Shown: in pieces, positions 61,729 through 64,000 of the stretch
Position numbering within the stretch: position 1 is the first letter of the stretch
Layout: every line of letters starts with the position of its first letter
Assembly: GCF_030547685.1 (NCBI RefSeq)
Contig: NZ_JAUOQM010000041.1
Coordinates: forward strand, 26,631-90,630
DNA from: Gilvimarinus sp. 2_MG-2023
Lineage (GTDB): Bacteria; Pseudomonadota; Gammaproteobacteria; Pseudomonadales; Cellvibrionaceae
Reading direction: 5' to 3'
Length of the DNA: 64,000 nt
The notes under the pieces: generated by a model
Database searches by the model: none
What the model saw: only the letters and a program-made list of their open reading frames with translations
Told to the model about the DNA's origin: nothing
Program-made: the position numbers and the translations under genes

Positions 61729-62678
61729 TGCCTGAATTTAGTATGCCTCCAACCAGCACTAATCGTTATAACTCACTGAGCCTGCACGATCTGCTAGAGG
61801 ATGAACTTATAATTCTTCCGAGCTTTGCTGAAGAGTCTCGAGCCAACCTTGACGTTTGGGCTGAGATTCGTAGCAATAGATTAAGAGATGTCGTTGAAGT
61901 GGTGAATATAACCTCTGATTCAATCTCTGTAAGAGGGAACGGCCACAACAACGAAACGATTTATCTGAGTGATAGCGTTGCTGTAGCGTCTATATTCAAT
62001 GGAAGGCGAGTACTGTTAGATGTCTCGGGGCTTCCATATCACGTATGGACACCGATTCTTAAAGCTCTATATTGCACCAATACTTTAACACGCGTTGTAT
62101 ATGTAGAGCCTAACGAATATAAACCACATAAAAGCCCAGCTTCCGACAGCCTTTTCGATCTCAGTAAAGAATTTTTGGGGCTTTCCCCGTTGCCTGGAAT
62201 GGCGCAATTATTGGGCCCCGAAGATGAAAACAGGTGTTTATTTGTACCACTTTTGGGTTTTGAGGGAAATAGGCCCCGAAGCTTGGCTTACCAAATAGAC
62301 CCAGAACCCAAGAAGGTTATACCTATTGTAGGGCTACCAGGGTTTCAAATCGAATATCCAACTTACACACTCGTTTGCAATCGAGACTTACTAGAAGAAT
62401 TTCAGGCCTTTAGTGATATCCATTTTGCTAGAGCCTCGTGCCCCTATGAAGCATACGCAACGCTGAAAAGCATAAAAAGATACTACTCTGATCACTATAT
62501 GTATATCGCACCTGTTGGAACAAAACCACATGGTATAGGTGCCGTCCTCTATTCAATAGCAAACCCAGACGATACTGAAATCATGTTCGACCACCCCATT
62601 AAAAAAGATGGCAGAACTGCAGGGCAGGGGTTAGTGCACATCTACGACTTTGGTGGTTTTGATGAATATAGATCTTGA
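61728..62678 (+). CDS. Unrecognised Rossmann-like protein of the defence-type operon
   Basis: A 316-residue protein with no family that I know. The middle (RVLLDVSGLPYHVWTPILKAL then RVVYVEPNEY, residues about 94-130) has a strand-helix-strand pattern. Near the C-terminus MYIAPVGTKPHGIGAVLYSI (258-277) resembles the G-T-K motif of CARF-type nucleotide sensors, and FDHPIKKDGRTAGQG and HIYDFGGFDEY follow. It overlaps its neighbours on both sides (1 bp and 17 bp), so it is translated together with them. A ligand-sensing role is only a suggestion. Confidence 0.6.
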   Translation: MPEFSMPPTSTNRYNSLSLHDLLEDELIILPSFAEESRANLDVWAEIRSNRLRDVVEVVNITSDSISVRGNGHNNETIYLSDSVAVASIFNGRRVLLDVSGLPYHVWTPILKALYCTNTLTRVVYVEPNEYKPHKSPASDSLFDLSKEFLGLSPLPGMAQLLGPEDENRCLFVPLLGFEGNRPRSLAYQIDPEPKKVIPIVGLPGFQIEYPTYTLVCNRDLLEEFQAFSDIHFARASCPYEAYATLKSIKRYYSDHYMYIAPVGTKPHGIGAVLYSIANPDDTEIMFDHPIKKDGRTAGQGLVHIYDFGGFDEYRS

Positions 62679-63741
62679 TCAGTACTTTACCCCTCCAGAT
62701 CTCGCTGAAGAGGTAATTCGCCACTCTTACAAATACGATAGCTGTGTTGTAATTGATCCAACCTGTGGTGCGGGAAATCTACTTTCCGCTGCCTGTAATG
62801 TTTTTCAAAAGGTCAAATGTGTTGGTCTTGATAAAGACACTGTGACTATACGTAAACTTAGGCGATGCAATCCTGAATGGACTCTCTCCGCAGCAGATCT
62901 GCTGTGCAAAGTAAGCTGTAGGAACGCTACGGCAACAAGAATGCATAATCTAGAGGAGGGGCTGCTTTTACTCAATCCCCCTTTTAGTCACAAAAATAAC
63001 AAATCTGTAAATGCTTACTATAACGGCATTCACCTTAAAGCTAGTGTGGCTATGACATATATTCTTCGAAGCTTTGAATTATTCTCTCCTAGGAGGGGAG
63101 GGCTTGCCATTGTTCCTGAATCAGTTCTTTTTTCAGATACTGACGCCCATGCGCGTCAGTTATTATTAGAGGCCAACAATATTGAACTTGTAACGGAGCT
63201 TTCAAGCAATACGTTTTTGGGAGCAAGAGCACGATCCTCTGTCGTTAAAATATCACCGAAGCGTAACCCAGCGTCTAGTGCAAGTTTTTTCTTATCTGAA
63301 CAAAGAGTAGGCGTTAAATTAAACGATCCATATGAAGTTGTTCGGGGAGCTCTGCCAGTTTACGCATCGCTTGATGAAAAGGATAAAGAGGGGGTTCCAT
63401 ATATACACACTACAGACCTAGCGGATCTCCTGGAAGACCAATTGGATGGAGTGCTTAGAGTTGATTCAAATAAAAAGGGGAAAATTTCCGGCCCTGTTAT
63501 TCTACTTCCGAGAGTTGGCACACCACAAGAAAAGTTGATAAAAGCGATATCGCTGCCCTCTGAGATTCACTTATCCGACTGCGTATTGGGGTTAAGATTT
63601 CAAACAATTACCGCAGCAAAGCGAGCAGAGAGGCTCATCAAAGAAAATTTCACAGAATTTGAGACTTTATATCGAGGAACCGGAGCAAGGTACATAACGT
63701 TATCAAGATTAACGGATTGGCTTACATATTCGTCAAAATGA
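62662..63741 (+). CDS. N6-adenine DNA methyltransferase
   Basis: A 359-residue methyltransferase started at ATG 62662 (a TTG at 62650 is the alternative). The start DQYFTPPDLAEEVI, SAM-binding VIDPTCGAGNLL (32-39 for DPTCGAGN) and catalytic NPPF (105-108) are intact; the order motif I then IV is that of gamma-type N6-adenine methylases. No target-recognition partner or nuclease is found next to it within the window, but the operon could continue beyond it. It probably marks host DNA, with the other three gene products acting on unmarked DNA. Overlaps the previous gene by 17 bp. Confidence 0.82.
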   Translation: MNIDLDQYFTPPDLAEEVIRHSYKYDSCVVIDPTCGAGNLLSAACNVFQKVKCVGLDKDTVTIRKLRRCNPEWTLSAADLLCKVSCRNATATRMHNLEEGLLLLNPPFSHKNNKSVNAYYNGIHLKASVAMTYILRSFELFSPRRGGLAIVPESVLFSDTDAHARQLLLEANNIELVTELSSNTFLGARARSSVVKISPKRNPASSASFFLSEQRVGVKLNDPYEVVRGALPVYASLDEKDKEGVPYIHTTDLADLLEDQLDGVLRVDSNKKGKISGPVILLPRVGTPQEKLIKAISLPSEIHLSDCVLGLRFQTITAAKRAERLIKENFTEFETLYRGTGARYITLSRLTDWLTYSSK

Positions 63742-64000
63742 AATTTACAATCGGATCATAGATGCAAACTTCCAGTTCCTCTAAAGGTATGGACACTAAT
63801 TTTTCGGTTTCGATAGGTTATATAGGTAAATTGAGAGCGTCACGAAGCTTAAAATCCTGCCCAGTCGCCCGTAGCGTACACTGTAAATTCAGTTGAGTAG
63901 CTTTCCCCTGTAAACCTTCCCTAATTAGTTTTACGCATAATTTGATTTTTCTTTGGCACTAAAAAAAGCTGGGCATCAGGCGTAAGCGCCAAACCAACCA
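63742..64000. other. Right-edge intergenic region
   Basis: No clear gene. A short frame at 63762-63896 (starts MQTSSSSKGMDTNFSVS, 44 residues) is probably chance. No terminator is seen right after the methyltransferase, so the operon may go on past the window. Confidence 0.35.

Noticed and set aside
62662..63741. Type I or II restriction-modification system
   Set aside because: Only a methylase is recognisable. No specificity subunit or restriction nuclease adjoins it, and the three upstream genes do not fit HsdR/HsdS. A nuclease beyond the right edge cannot be excluded.
63762..63896. 44-residue frame after the methyltransferase
   Set aside because: Short, no recognisable pattern and no conserved start context; not supported as a gene.

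Overview
The window looks like chromosomal DNA from a marine, red-algal-polysaccharide-degrading gammaproteobacterium, most like the Cellvibrionaceae (Saccharophagus, Teredinibacter and relatives). The evidence is the set of secreted galactan hydrolases, lipoproteins with long poly-serine linkers, TonB-dependent receptors in place of a SusCD pair, and a GH117 protein that by eye closely resembles the Saccharophagus enzyme. The genus is an inference, and no rRNA or tRNA gene was seen.

Positions 1-25,441 form a carrageenan-type locus. It holds a kappa-carrageenase (GH16) with binding and Ig-like modules, a large TonB-dependent receptor, a surface lipoprotein, a GH82-like beta-helix lipoprotein, two formylglycine sulfatases, three more GH16 enzymes, an FG-GAP lipoprotein and an SMP-30-like lipoprotein. 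It ends in a four-gene route from 3,6-anhydrogalactose to pyruvate and glyceraldehyde-3-phosphate: enolase-superfamily cycloisomerase, aldehyde dehydrogenase, KDGal kinase and KDPGal aldolase. Four copies of an inverted repeat (AAACAT-N3-ATGTTT) sit at the promoters of this block.

Positions 25,536-48,168 form an agar-type locus. It holds galE-galT-galK, a cytoplasmic GH117 neoagarobiose hydrolase, galM, an SMP-30/SapC/flavin-halogenase operon, two paralogous TonB receptors, and a six-gene operon (GntR regulator, ManD/DgoD-like enolase, MFS transporter, KDG kinase, KDPG aldolase, GH50 agarase). A different palindrome (ATTGTATACAAT) recurs at five promoter regions here, with a tandem pair in front of the GntR gene. 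The two sugar systems therefore appear to be separately controlled and to meet at galE.

Positions 48,535-53,011 carry a pair not expected in a sugar locus: a small ribbon-helix-helix protein resembling MatP and a convergent gene resembling the replication-fork trap protein Tus. Three copies of a 14-bp Ter-like sequence lie nearby, two of them just upstream of the Tus-like gene. A multiheme cytochrome/TPR gene lies between.

Positions 52,600-58,710 are a patchwork of insertions and wreckage: the tail of a Tn3-family transposase, a hipA-hipB pair in toxin-first order, a secreted GH16 beta-agarase with a CBM6-like module, three copies of a ~61-bp repeat, a SRAP/YedK gene cut short by one of those repeats, and a tyrosine recombinase lacking the middle of its catalytic domain.

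Positions 58,941-63,741 are a tightly packed four-gene operon: phosphoribosyltransferase-like protein, ORC/CDC6-like AAA ATPase, an unrecognised Rossmann-like protein with a CARF-reminiscent GTK motif, and an N6-adenine DNA methyltransferase. Next to integrase debris it looks like an anti-phage defence system that I cannot match to a named type. It is the best candidate here for an undescribed system, together with the Tus/Ter-like module.
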